Assembly: GCF_028389875.1 (NCBI RefSeq) | Contig: NC_084678.1 | Coordinates: 17,452,899 to 17,516,898, forward strand | DNA from: Rhea pennata | Taxonomy: Eukaryota; Chordata; Aves; Rheiformes; Rheidae | Length of the DNA stretch: 64,000 nt | Direction: 5' to 3' | Shown: positions 1 through 10,735 of the stretch, piece by piece | Position numbering within the stretch: the first letter of the stretch is position 1 | How the letters are laid out: each line of letters begins with the position of its first letter | Made by a program: the position numbers and the translations under genes | The notes under the pieces: model-generated | What the model saw: only the letters and a program-made list of their open reading frames with translations | The model's database searches: none | What the model was told of the DNA's origin: nothing

Positions 1-661
1 GGCTGCGTCCGAGCTGCTGTTCACGCTGGGAAAAGCAGCTCCTTCCTACGCAGAGAAGTTGTACCTACCACCAGGGTGTAGCTTTCAGCAATTGCCCCAC
101 ACTGAAATTCTGTGGCTCAGATGTTGCTGGGAATGAGCCGCTTCATGCAACTGCGGTGATATAGCCGCGCTCCTGTTGTTGCATAGACCCTCCAGTCTGT
201 GCCAGCTCTTCCAGGTGTTTCCACCCACATTCTGCCTGCACCTGCTGGGAATCCCAGTTCCCCTAGCCTGACCTGCAATAAAACAGCATGCCCTGAGAGA
301 GGGGTGCTGGGGGAAGGCAGCACCTCCCTGGAGAGGGGGAGCCCTCTCTGCTGGCTCTCCAGTACTGCTTCCTACCACTTGTGTAACCCCCCAGCAGCAG
401 CACTGTGCATCTCCTTCACCTCCCGCCACCTCACATCAGTGTTACCCGTCTGGTCCTTGGCACTGCTGCCATGGGACGCCAGGGTGCTGCACTTGTGGCA
501 GTCTCTGTGCTAGCCTGGTAAGCAAGGGCAGAGTGTGGCACCCTGCCCTGGTGAGAGATTTGAGGCAGCTGGGCTGGCTCCCTCTCTGTCCTGGGAGTTT
601 GGCTGCTGGCATCGCAGGCCCCAGGCTGAAGGTAACTTTGCTCTGCCCCGTTTCTGTGTAG
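1..661 (+). other. HM13: HM13 intron (left edge of window)
   Basis: Non-coding sequence before the first visible HM13 exon. The active-site YD and GLGD exons of signal peptide peptidase are not here and must lie upstream of the window. The stretch ends in a pyrimidine-rich acceptor with AG at 660-661. I see no repeat, RNA gene or other exon in it. Confidence 0.7.
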
Positions 662-3600
662 CTTAAAGAAGAACACACACACGTATTTCTACACCAGCTT
701 TGTTGCCTACATCTTTGGGCTTGGCCTGACCATATTCATCATGCACATCTTCAAGCATGCCCAGGTAAGCTCAGCTGTGCTGTCTTCACACAGATGCACT
801 CCACTGGCTCTCAGACTGTAGGAAATGCTAGCTTGGCCACAGGATCCTGCCTGCATAGTGCCAGAAAAAAAGTAGATGTTCCCTCTCTTGGTTTTGCTAT
901 TCCAGTATCTGTCTCCTGCCCAAAGCTCTGCCTCTGTGTGTGTGGCTGGGGCAATCCCTTTTAGGGAGACTGGCTCAGACCACAGCATTTCCAAGAGCTA
1001 AACATCAGTTGCACTGGCTTGTGTTTTCTGGCTCTCCTTAACCGAGCTGCCGTGAAAAAACCATTCTCGATGCAGGAAAGGGGCCCTGAGAGCATGCCTC
1101 TGCTGTGGGTGCTGTCACTGGTCTCTGTAGGAGCCCTTGGTGTGTTCATGGCCCTGGTCTGGGGCGCGGGGTGGGGGTGGGGGGGGGGAGTGCAGCCTAT
1201 AGATACTCTGTTGGATCTGGTAACTCCCAGCAGCTCCTTGGGCCAGAGGAGGTGTCTAGCAAGGCGTTAAAGCGGTGGGTGAGCATGGCAGCCCTTGCTC
1301 CTTGCAGCCTGCCTCACTAGGGCATGGCAGTTAGGTGCCATCTATGCCCTCACTAGCCCAAGGCTTGTCTCCTTCCCTGAGTGAACATTCCCTCGGCTCT
1401 TACGAAGAGCCTAGTGAATTGCTAAGCAAGAGGTGAGACCTTCTGCAGCTGAAGCCAGTGCCCCAGCCTGCATCTGCCCCTCCCTGGCAGCGTGAATGCT
1501 GGGCCTGGGCACTGGGACGTCATGCTGTGGGTTTTGCCCCACTGCAGCAGTAACTTGGCTCTTGAACCCAGCTTTGAGCATTAACCACTGTGTGCAGCAC
1601 TGTGACAGAAGCTCGGGCTGTGTGTGTGATAGGCCTAGAGGGGACAGGGCCAGCTTGTTTCGTGCTCTTCCTGAGGTGTCCTGTGGTTTGGTTTAACAGT
1701 TTTTTTTTTTTCCTGTTCTTTACAGCCAGCTCTTCTATACCTAGTCCCCGCCTGCATTGGATTCCCGCTTCTTGTGGCCTTGGCAAAGGGAGAAGTAACT
1801 GAAATGTTCAGGTGAGTGTCAGCTGTGGACAGAGCTGTTTTGCCTGCGGTGTTGGAGTGCATGAAGCGTGCAGATGTTCCCACGCCTGGGCACAGCTGGA
1901 AGGACGGTTCATCTGGGCATGCTCTGGGTGTGTGTGTGTGCCTGTGCGTAGGTGGAGGGAGTGGGTCTGTTTGTACATGCTAGCCCTGGCTCTAACCACC
2001 TCCTCGTAATTGTGTGGGAGCTTTGGTGCAGTACCAACAGGCAGGCAGCATCTGGTATTGCTTTACACCCCTGTGACAAACTCTTCCCATGAGCTGGCAG
2101 GCAGGGGAGGGTGGGACTGCACACCTGGTGCAGAGATACTTGGTCATTGTGTCCCAGGGCCTGTGGGTGGGGGCGAATGGAATTGGATCCAGCTGCGAGA
2201 GCAACTGGGGCTGGTTTGAGCACATCCCAGCCTCCCTGCTTGGGAGAAGGATCCTTGTTTGCAGCAGTCTTCCCTGCCCCTGGAACCGCAGACATGGTGG
2301 GCAAGGGGGGATGTCTATGCTGTGCTCTTGTCCTCCAGCCCTTTGCCATCCTCCTGCGCTCTGGGCATTAGCAGTGGACTGTCAGCGGGCAGTGTCAGTC
2401 TCGCTTGGCATTTCCTGCCTGGGCTTTCCCATCCTCTGAGCCATGCCAAGCATGGCTTGGCCTGTCTGGGAGCTGTTTTGCAGCTGTGCTCAGCAGGCTG
2501 TGGAGGACTTTGGTAGAGCTCAAGGCTTTGTGGTAGCCCAATACAGTTTTTTGTTTGAGGATGGCTGAAGCAGAGGTGGGAATGGAACATCCATCGCAAA
2601 GCAGAGCTCTGTTTCCTAGAGCACTGCTCAGCCTGGGGGTTAACATGTGGGAGGAGATGTGTGTCAAGGTGCCGGGTGCCCCACAGCCGCCTCACTCTGG
2701 GATGCCTGTGGCCCTAGGGGCAGCCTGCCTGAGGCCCCAGCCTGGTCAGAGGGAAACCAGCAGCTGAAGGGGGTGTAGGCTCTTGCAGCTGTGCACCAGG
2801 GAGCCAGGCTGACCTTGCTTCCTTCCCCTCCCCTGGGAGATGCAGGTATATGTGTTCTCACCAGAGCTGTCAGCTGGGACTTCTCCCCAGCCCTTCAGCA
2901 CCTGCCCACTCTTTGATGTTTGCTTCTGACGATCGCTGCTGCAGGCACTGAGTGTCCTGGGATCGTCCTTCCTGTGCACCTGGTATCCTGTAGCCACTCT
3001 CCACATGTGCCTGTGAGTCACCAGCTCACAGCAGCACCACCTCCCGTTCCAGGAAATGCATGCTTGGTGAGAGATGAGCTGCAGGTCCGGCCTGTGTGTC
3101 GGCAAGGAGCTCATCGAGCCTCACAGCAGGGCACAGAGGGTTAAGGCTTTGGCAGAGCACCCAGCCGTGGGTGCTGAGCGCAGGCTGCTTTGACAGCGGA
3201 GCGCTGCCTGTTTGTCCTAGCTGAGCCTTCCAGAGCAAATGCAGGAGGCTGGCACAAGCCGTGGGGGCCTTGAAGGTCCCCAGGGTCAGGCTCCCCCCTT
3301 GAAGCCACTCCAGTTGTGGATGGAGGAAACAAGATGTGATAGGACTCATGCCTGGAGGCCAAGAGCCTCCCTCCCCAGGTTTCCCACCAGCTGTAGTGCT
3401 CTGATGCGCCCTGTTCCTCCGAGTGCTGGTGGTGCCTTGGAGCCAGTAGCTCTCCTGTGGTCTCCGCTGGCCGCCTGCATGCGGCTGTGGCTGAGCTGCC
3501 CTGGGAGGAGGGCTCTGATGCTGAGCTGACTCGGCGTGGCAACAAGGGTCTGACATGGTGGGAGTTGGGACCTGAGGGCCCGTGCAGGCTGGGAGGGCGG

Positions 3601-5392
3601 CCAGTGCTGCAGGAAGGGTTGGAGCCAGGTGGGCCTGTGCTGCTGACATGGGGAAAGGGGGCAGGTGGCCAGCCAGCACCTGGCTCAGCTGTGGCTTTGA
3701 GGCTCCCAGCCTTGCAGAGCCTCCCAAGGCAGGCAATCACCTTTGGGCTCCCTCTGCTTTGAGCTACTCAGCAGCCTTCTGCTGTCAGCAGTGGGAAACC
3801 TGATCTGCCACTCACACCTGCTGTAGATCTGCCTGTTGTAGAGCTGCATGAAACGACCTGCCGTGTGTGCTGGTCTGCTGTCTCCAGAGCCCCTGGGCCA
3901 GTCTGCCTACTGTGCACATCTGTGGATGAGTGCCCAGGCTTGTTCTCCTGTGGGCTGCAGCTGCCTGGCTTTATGCATGCCGGCAGGAGCTGCCTTTTTC
4001 CCAGGCCTCAGTCCTTGTTCTTCCGTGCTGCAGCACTGTCCCATGCCCCAGGGCCTACAGGCAAGGAGAGTTTGGCCAGGAGCCCGTCAGGCCCCCTCTG
4101 GCCACTCTAGCCTGGCTAGCAAGTGGTGAAGGAGGAGGAGAAACCGGACTACCTGGCTGTGCAGGGTGGTGGGTTTGCAGCTATCTTGCTCAGAGACTCT
4201 ACTCCTTTTTCTGTTTCTCTCTTTCCCTTCTGTCCTGTTCTTCCCCTCCCTTTCCTTTCCTGCTTCCTGTCTCTTCTGCAGCTATGAGTCCTCTGCTGAA
4301 ATCTTGCCACACACACCAAGACTTACCCACTTCCCCACCGTGTCCGGCTCGCCGGCCAGCCTCGCTGATTCCATGCAGCAGAAGCTGTCCTGTCCCCGCC
4401 GACGCCGGCAGCAAAGCCCTAGTGCCATGTAGCAATTGCACACGGTGCCCTTTCTCTGTCTGTCGCCCTGGCCAGGTAGGGGCTCTTTCCAGCTCTCCCT
4501 GTTCCCCTGACCTGAGAAAAGGCAATAGTTGCCACCTCGCTGCTGTGAGTTGGCTTTCCTGCCCTTCTTTGCAGGAGGACTGTGAAGGGGGCGAAGGCTC
4601 GACTTCTCTACCCTAGTGCTCCTTCCCGGCCTGGCCTGGCAAGCTGCGCTCCCCCCTTTCCTCTGTAGCCTTTCGTTAGGGCCCGCAGGTCCAGTGTTGT
4701 GGCCATCTGGCAGCCAGAGGAGCGAGTCGCAGGGTTGCTGTGCTTGGTGTCGCTGCGCCTCCCCTTGCTAAACAGCGCTCCAGGCGCTGGCGCCCGGCCA
4801 GCCCCGCTCGCAGCAGCGCGGGGGAAGCGTGGCCTTATCCAGGATATCCGACTGTCGTCTCTGGAGCGAGGATCGGCCCTGAAAGGCGGATGCATTCCGA
4901 AGCGCAGAAGCGGCCTGGTGCATCCCCCTGCGGGGGCTCGGCGAGGGCTGCTGCAGCCCCTCCGCGTGCTCAAGCCCCTCGCTGAGCACCTCCGGGCGTG
5001 TGGGTGGTCTGGGGGGCGTCGCCACGAGGGACGGTGCTCATCTCCCTGTCCCCACTGGGATGGGAGCAGGCCCTGCCTTGCAGGGGACCCGGTGGCCAGA
5101 GCGAGCCGCCCCGGGGGCGGCTGCACGCCCGTGCCTTGGCACAACTCCCGCCCTGGCATCCCTGCTCCCAGGAGCCTGGCGGCTGCAGGGGGGCAGCGCG
5201 TGCAGCTCGGAGCTGTGCTGCCCTGGCCCTGCTGGGCATCGGCACGTGCCTGTGCCCAAGAAGGGCCAAGTCCCAGTAACCCCTCGCCCTCTTGTGCCTC
5301 TTGTCCCCAGCTACGAGGAGAGCTCTGCCCCTAAGGAGGTGCCAGGGGCCTCCAAAGAAGAGACAACAGAAGCTGATAAAAAGGAGAAGTGA
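662..5392 (+). CDS. HM13: HM13 signal peptide peptidase, last coding exons (partial gene)
   Basis: Signal peptide peptidase is a presenilin-type aspartyl protease in the ER membrane that cuts leftover signal peptides within the bilayer. Visible exons are 662-764, 1726-1811 and 5311-5392, joined in frame with GT/AG borders. The first gives KKNTHTYFYTSF...IFKHAQ, a late membrane helix. The second opens exactly at the conserved PAL motif (PALLYLVP) that helps form the catalytic site and contains the last helix, ending at EVTEMFS. The terminal exon encodes a charged tail starting YEESSAPKE and ending in KKEK, a KKXX-type ER retrieval signal, with stop TGA at 5390-5392. Upstream exons, including both catalytic aspartates, are outside the window. 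Identity is clear because residues match the human protein, as I recall it, almost one for one. Confidence 0.96.
1812..4281 (+). other. HM13: HM13 intron between the PAL exon and the alternative tail exons
   Basis: A 2.5 kb intron with a good donor (GTGAGT at 1812) and a long pyrimidine tract at about 4200-4280 ahead of the alternative exon. The pyrimidine tract is rich in TTTC/TTCC runs. No repeat or RNA gene was recognised. Open frames here are short and unrelated to HM13. Confidence 0.6.
4282..4475 (+). CDS. HM13: HM13 alternative C-terminal exon (SPP-beta-like tail)
   Basis: This exon follows the 1726-1811 exon in the same phase (split Ser codon) and encodes 49 residues, beginning YESSAEILPHTPRLTHF and ending in SPSAM, with stop TAG at 4430-4432. 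As I recall, the human and mouse HM13 long-tail isoform has nearly the same residues, so this is an orthologous alternative exon and not a chance frame. It lacks the KKXX retrieval signal of the main tail; the mouse form with this tail was reported at the cell surface. A donor-like CAG/GTAGGG sits at 4475-4476, 43 bases after the stop, so the exon could be included ahead of the 5311 exon. Whether it is internal or polyadenylated here is not settled by sequence. Confidence 0.88.
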
Positions 5393-5710
5393 CCTTGCCT
5401 GCGTGGGCCAGGCCTGGTGCTACTGGGCTCGGGCCCCTGCCAGACCCTTCGCAAGTGACAGACGACGAAACAGTTGTGCAAGAGCATCATGTTGTGTGTG
5501 TGTCCGGAGCAGCCGCCCAGGTGGGGCGCCGATGTTCGCCACATCTCCCCATCGCCCAGCCCAGCCCGGGGGCTGCCCAGCCACGCTCCCTTTTATTTTA
5601 TTGTCTCCTTCGTGGGTACAAAGTGGGTGGGGGGCGAACCACAGGCCCGTTTTTAAATTTTGTATTGTGCACTTGCTTTCTCTCATATTAAACCATCTCA
5701 AAGGAAGGAG
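5393..5710 (+). terminator. HM13: HM13 3' UTR and polyadenylation signal
   Basis: After the KKEK stop the sequence becomes T- and A-richer, and a polyadenylation signal ATTAAA lies at 5687-5692. It is followed by sequence that turns GC-rich and gene-free at about 5710. The 3' UTR is therefore about 0.3 kb. The exact cleavage site is inferred. Confidence 0.75.
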
Positions 5711-6409
5711 TGCGTTCCGGCTGGGCCTGGGAGCGGGGGTGCTGGCTGCTGCGTGAGCTGCTGCTGCGCCTCGCCGCGCTGCGGGCTGCGCGGGCTCCGT
5801 CTGCCCCGGCAGAGCCGCCCTCCGGGCTCCGCGGCAGCGCTCGGTGCCTTGGCAGAGGCCGCGGTTTGCTCTCTGTGCCTAGGGAGCTGCTCTCCCGGCT
5901 CTGGTGTTGCAAGCTGCGCTGGCCCTGGGGTTGGCCCCGCAGCCCTGGCGCTCTGTGGTCCGTGGGGCCTCGCAGCTCCCGGGGCCGCCAGGGCTCAGCC
6001 CCAGGGCCTGGCTGTGGCCCGTGGGCGCCTGGCTCCATCCAAGTGACCGTCCCCTGCTGTGAGGAGCCTGTGACCGGCCGCCTCCGAGGCCTCTCGCAGC
6101 CTCCGTGAAGACGTCAGGCCGTGGCTCCTGTCCCCCTGGTTAAATGGCCTCGGCTGCAGGCGTTGGAGCGTGGCAGGAGACAAGGGAGCGGGGATCCGGC
6201 CGCCCTGGGGCGCGCGGCCTCGGCTGGGGCTGAGCCTGGGTGCCTGGGACGGAGAGGAGTCCCGGCGCCTCCGCGGCTGTGGAGACGAAGCCGGCGGGGT
6301 GCCGGGGGGTAAGGGCCCGCTCGGGGCGCGAGGTGCCGGCCGGGCACCGGGGGGGCCGGGGCCGGGCAGGCGCACGGAGGAGCCGCGTCTCTCCGGCCGT
6401 GCCCACGGC

Positions 6410-6645
6410 CAGAATAAACAGAGCGTTTGCTGGCTTGGCAGCCCCTCCACAAAAGCCGTATTGAACTATTATTCCCCACGTCGGCTGCGAGCACTAAAAG
6501 TGGCGCCTCGCGTTCTGCCATCTAATGACCCTTCGCAGTCTCCTACAGATGTTTTCTATGACTTACAGCTCCTTTTCCAACAGCCCTGTCCTCAAAAACA
6601 AGAGGGGCCACTTTAATTCCAATTAAATACCTCCAGCTAAGCAAA
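6410..6645. promoter_or_regulatory. Candidate enhancer upstream of ID1 (AT-rich island)
   Basis: A sharply bounded block of about 235 bases with balanced composition inside DNA that is otherwise about 75-80% GC. It contains GGCGCC followed by five bases and GTTCT at 6502-6517, close to the SMAD1/5-SMAD4 pattern GGCGCC-N5-GTCT, and homeodomain-like TCTAATGA and CAATTAAAT sites. Such islands in GC-rich avian DNA are often constrained non-coding elements. Function is inferred only. Confidence 0.4.
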
Positions 6646-8149
6646 CACTGTGCAGCAGGGCCTGGGCACGGCGCGGCCGCCAGGCCCGGCCCACAGAGTC
6701 GCTGAGTCTAGACTCCAGATGTGAATTCACCAGCCTCGAGTGTCCCATGGAAAACGACGCCGGCCGCGCAGGGCGCTGCGGGCCGCCGGCACGGCCGTGC
6801 CGCACCGCTCGGCTGCCAGCGCTCCGGGCTGGCGGCAGCGATGCTCCAGCATCGCCCGCCGTGCCCTGCGGCCGCCGTCGCGCGCTCGCTCCCCGCTCGG
6901 CCGCTGCCCCGGCTCCCGCGGGCCCCGGGGCCGCTCGCGGCGAGCCAGGAGCCTTCCAGGGGCTCTGGGCCCCGCTGCGGGGAGCGGGAAGCTCGGGGAG
7001 GGCAGAGCGGGGGCACCGCACCCTGGGCGCCCGGCGCGATAAGCTGGGCCGGGGCAGGGCCCGGCGGAAGGAAGCGGCAGGAGCCGCCGGCTCGGGGCTC
7101 GCGCGCCCGCGGCCCGCTCGGGCCGGCCGTGCGGCGCCTGGCTCCGCTCCGTCTGGGCGGCTGCTTCCCCCTCGCCGCGGGGTCCCCCCGGCCGCGGCGG
7201 CCGAGGAAGCGCGCCGGCTCCGGCCGGAAACCTCTGCCAGGCTCGGCCGGCGGCGCGGGGGCTCCCCCGGCGCACGGGGCCGAGCCGAGGCTTTTCCCCT
7301 GCAGCCCCTTCCCGCACGGCCGCGCGTCTGCCCCGGACCCCCCCCCGGCCCTGCTGGTCCCCGGGGCCGCCGGCGGCTCTCGGCCGCGTCTCCGTGCCCC
7401 TCGGGCAGGGCGCGGAGCCCCGTCGCATCCCGGGGCCCTGCGGCTCGGCCGGGGCGCGCGGGCGGCTGGGTGCCGGGTGCTGCTGCGAGCGGGCGGAGGA
7501 AGCAGCCGCGAGAGCCCCAGCCCGCGCCCGCCGGCAAGGAGGGGCAGGAAGCTGGAATAAATCCCAGGAAGGGCCGCTCGGCTCCAGCTGGTCTGGGCCA
7601 GAGCGGATGGAGCCAGGGGACGGGAAGGCAGGAGGAGGGAGGGGAGCGCGCCGAGGCTTTCCCAGGCCGCAGCCCCGCTCCAGCTGCGCGGCAGGAGCCG
7701 CTGGCCCCGGCACTCTGCAGCCCCGCTCACCCACCGACGCCGCGGCTCCCGGCCCGCTCCGAGCCCTCCCCGGGCGCCGGGCGGCCCCGCGGGCTCCTGC
7801 TGGCTGCCGGGCAACCTCCGCACCGTGCAAAGACGCCGTGGCATGCCGGGCCGGCGGCTCAGCCGCCCGCAAGCGCCCTATGGCCGAGGCCGGCGTTACC
7901 GCGCTGTGCGCCCCGTTCCCAGAATTGACATGGAAATGAAGCTCTCCGTCTTGCGGGCCGGCGCTTCCCGCGTGGTGCCGGGCGCCGTCCCCGCGGCCAG
8001 CGCATCCCCGCCGGCCCTGCAACCTCCCCTCGGACCACCGCGGCGCCCGGACACGGCGCCGGAGCGGCAGCCCCGCGGGGGCCGAGCACGGCGGCCGCCG
8101 GGAGCGGGCCGGCCGGAGCCGGCGGCGGTCCGGGGGCCGGCGTGACCTT

Positions 8150-8385
8150 TCGGCCCCGGGGCCCCGAGCTTTGACATCTGGCTAATTCGCGCCGAGCGGC
8201 CGGCGGGGGATCGGAGGCGGCCGGAGGGCGGCGAGCGGGGCCGGCGCGGCGCATTGTTGGCGGCGCAGCTGCGGGCGCCGGCGGCGCTGAAAGGCATTCC
8301 TGCGCACAATGTCGCCGCGCGGCTCCGCGCGCGGGGGCCGCCGCCGCCAGATGGGGGCTAATTAGCGCCTTTGATAGCCTCGGTG
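8150..8385. promoter_or_regulatory. Candidate enhancer with homeodomain, TCF, SOX and TEAD-like sites
   Basis: Within GC-rich DNA there is a cluster of recognisable factor motifs: CTTTGAC near 8171, ATTGTT near 8253, CATTCCT (TEAD type) at 8295-8301, ACAATG near 8307, E-box CAGATG at 8349-8354, palindromic CTAATTAG at 8358-8365 and CTTTGAT (TCF/LEF) at 8369-8375. The density and variety suggest a developmental enhancer, possibly of ID1 4.7 kb downstream. No coding frame fits. This is inference from motifs. Confidence 0.4.
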
Positions 8386-8489
8386 GGAACCGGGCAGGCA
8401 CCAGGCTCTCCGCGGGGCCCTGAATGCAGGGGGCGACCCCAGCGCCGTGCCCACCCTGGGAACCGCTGCCGCCGGCGCGGGGGGCGCAG

Positions 8490-8745
8490 GGAGGGAGGGG
8501 CCGACGGAGGGAGGGATGCAGGGACAGAGGGATGCGGGGACAGATGGGTGCAGGGATGGAGGAATGCAGGAATGGAGGGATGCAGGGACAGATGATGGGT
8601 GCAGGGATACTAGGAGAGAGGGACAGAAGGATGGAGGGAAGGAGGCGTTGGAGGGCAGGAGAGAGGAAGGATGCAGGGACATAGGGATGCATAGACAGAA
8701 GAATGCAGGATCAGAGGGATGCAAGGAAAGCAGGATGCAGGGATG
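8490..8745 (+). repeat. Degenerate GGGATGCAGGGACAGA-type minisatellite
   Basis: About 250 bases of imperfect repeats built on GGGATGCAGGGACAGA and the shorter GGATGCAGG, purine-rich on the + strand. The copies are divergent and irregular, so the array looks old. The ATGCAGG core also occurs in the larger array at 10855-12330. Confidence 0.8.
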
Positions 8746-9154
8746 TGGCTCCCCCAGACAGGCTGGCACAGGCAGAGCCCAGAGGCTGCACGGTTTCTGC
8801 AGCCCAGGGGTTAGGCACCCTGTGCTGGGACTCTGCGTACCCCATGCCGGCACCTGCCCTCGCCACGTGCTCCACGGCCAGGCAGGGTGTGAGGCGAGCA
8901 GGCTGCCGCCGCCGGCGCGGCCACCCCTGCGGTCGTGGCGAGCGCGGCCCCGTCACCGGGGCGAGCCGAGGGGCCGGGACGTGCAGGGCTGGAGCCGCAC
9001 TGTCTGGGCGCCCCGGCCCCGCGCTGGCTTTGTTCACCGCAGAGGCCATCGCTGCTTCCTGCTGCCGCCAACAAAGCCGCGGCGCAGCCGGCCCCGCGGC
9101 ACGGCCCCACGGCCACACGCGGGCAGGGGAAGGGGGGGGCCGCTCCCGCACACC

Positions 9155-9385
9155 TGGCACATGCATGTGCATGAATGTGTGTGCACATGTACGTGTGCAT
9201 GTGCATGTGTGTGAATGCATCTGTGCGTATGCACGTGTGTGCATGCATCCATAGATCCGTGCACTTGTGAATGTGCATGAATCTCTATGTGTGTGTGTGT
9301 GTGTGTGTGCGTGCATGCATTGGTGTGCGGACATGCATCTGTGTGCATGTACATGCCTCTGTGTGCGTGTATGTGTGTGTAGTAA
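9155..9385 (+). repeat. TG/CATG alternating purine-pyrimidine tract
   Basis: About 230 bases of near-continuous alternation of purine and pyrimidine (TGTG, CATG, CACG), including an uninterrupted (GT) run at about 9290-9310. Sequence of this kind can adopt Z-DNA under negative supercoiling. It contains no coding signal; frames across it on both strands are Cys/Val/Met or His/Thr runs. Confidence 0.85.
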
Positions 9386-9789
9386 GCAAAAGGGCTGCAA
9401 CTTTGCCTGGAGATTTTTCAGTTGCTGCTGCACTGTTTCGTGCTGGTCTCATGGGTGGAGAGAGGCGGTTGGGGCGGGGGGGGGTCTGCTTTTGAAAAGG
9501 CTGGAAAGGCTGCACCAGGCGGCCTGGGGGACCTTCGCGGGGCGTTCAGACAGCGCTGAGGGGCTGAGAGCACAGCGAGCCCCCATGGTACGTGAGGCCC
9601 CGCAACGTGGGAGCCCCCACAGCGAGCATGGAGCCTGCTGGGACACGGCTGGACACAGCACCCTGGCATGAGGCCATGCCATGGGGGGGGATGGGGACCC
9701 CGCGGGTGCTGCTGTGCGACACTCGGCCTGCGAGTCGCAGCTCCCCGGAGCCGGCCTGGGCTGCGATCCGGGGAGCCAGCTGCTCCTGC

Positions 9790-9965
9790 CGTGGCGCCGT
9801 CATGTCATTCTGGTCTAGCCAAGATACTGGAAGAACCACCCTACAGGTGTGAGGATAAGGTAACGATCATTAACGCTAATTAGCACTTGGATCCTTGGAT
9901 CGGAAGCCCTTTAGGGCAGAGACTGGTTTTCTGTTACGTCTTTGCACTGTGCCTTGCACGAAGGA
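9790..9965. promoter_or_regulatory. AT-richer island with GATA and homeodomain sites; tail resembles an old interspersed repeat
   Basis: Contains CAGGTG, GATAAG and CTAATTAG within about 45 bases (9845-9890), then a segment from about 9905 with CCCTTTAGGGCAGAGACTGG and, near 9950, TGCACTGTGCCTTGCACGAA. The latter resembles the 3' tail of an old amniote SINE/LINE family that I remember but cannot name with confidence. It may be an exapted repeat or a conserved element. Confidence 0.35.
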
Positions 9966-10735
9966 AGGCTGCAGACGCTGCCTCCTCGCCTCCCGCCGCC
10001 ATCCCCCTCCCAGCACCGCCTGCCCCGCGAGCGGCTGGGCTGCGTGGTGGCACCGCGGCTCAGCCCGGCCCGCACTGCCACCATCAGCCCCCCCCCCCCC
10101 CCCAGAGTTGCCTTTACCGGGGATTTGGCCCCGGCGTCGCAGCTCAGCTGGTGGCACACGGTGGGGCCAGGGCGGCTGGGCACCTCGCTGGCCCAGTGTC
10201 CCGTGGGGCCGCCCGCGTGCAGTGGCAGAGCTGTGCCCGAGCGCTGGCAGGGACCCGGGGCCACCGGGGACCCAGGGCCACCGGGGTGGCTCTCGCGCTC
10301 TGGGGCAAGGAGACGCCCAGAGCCCGGAGGGCAGCGCCGCCCTGCACCTGCAGCGTGCACCGAGCACGGCACGGCCATGGGCACAGCGCGGCTACGGGCC
10401 CGGCCCGGCCACGGGCCCGGCACGGCTGTAGGGCCGGGACGACTAGGGGCACGGCGTGGCCCCGGGCGCAGCACGGCCCGGCCCGGCCGTGCGGGAGCAG
10501 CGGCGGCAGCAGCCGCCCTCCCGCCCCGGCTCCGGTTTTGCAGCCGCTGCACAAGCGCGGGCCGGGGCAGCGGGGGCCCCGGCAGCCCGGGCCCCTGCGC
10601 GGCCCCGCGGCGGCTCCCGAGCGAGGCGGCGGGCAGCGCGCCCGCGCCGCTGCGGCCGCTCCGGGGCGGCTCCCGGCGCCCCGCGGCCGGCGGCGCCCCG
10701 CGCCCCGCCCCCGTCGCCATGGGCACCGCCCGCCA
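9966..10735. other. GC-rich intergenic DNA ahead of the ID1 BMP element
   Basis: Very GC-rich with a C16 run at 10088-10103 and many GGCACGGC-like simple repeats at about 10360-10490. No gene was recognised on either strand; long open frames reflect composition. Confidence 0.55.

Larger units (their letters stand above)
5711..8480. other. GC-rich intergenic DNA between HM13 and ID1
   Basis: Very GC- and CpG-rich. Long open frames occur on both strands, but none has family resemblance, splice structure or codon-like composition; they follow from the scarcity of A/T-rich stop codons. Two AT-richer islands inside it (6410-6645 and 8150-8385) are listed separately as candidate regulatory elements. 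Confidence 0.6.

Noticed and set aside
6623-8692. Several open frames of 250-430 codons in the HM13-ID1 interval
   Set aside because: Composition is Ala/Arg/Pro/Gly-rich as expected of any frame in very GC-rich DNA; overlapping frames exist on both strands and none resembles a protein family.
9267-9671. Cys/Val-rich + strand frame and His/Thr-rich - strand frames
   Set aside because: Readings of the TG/CATG alternating tract, not coding sequence.
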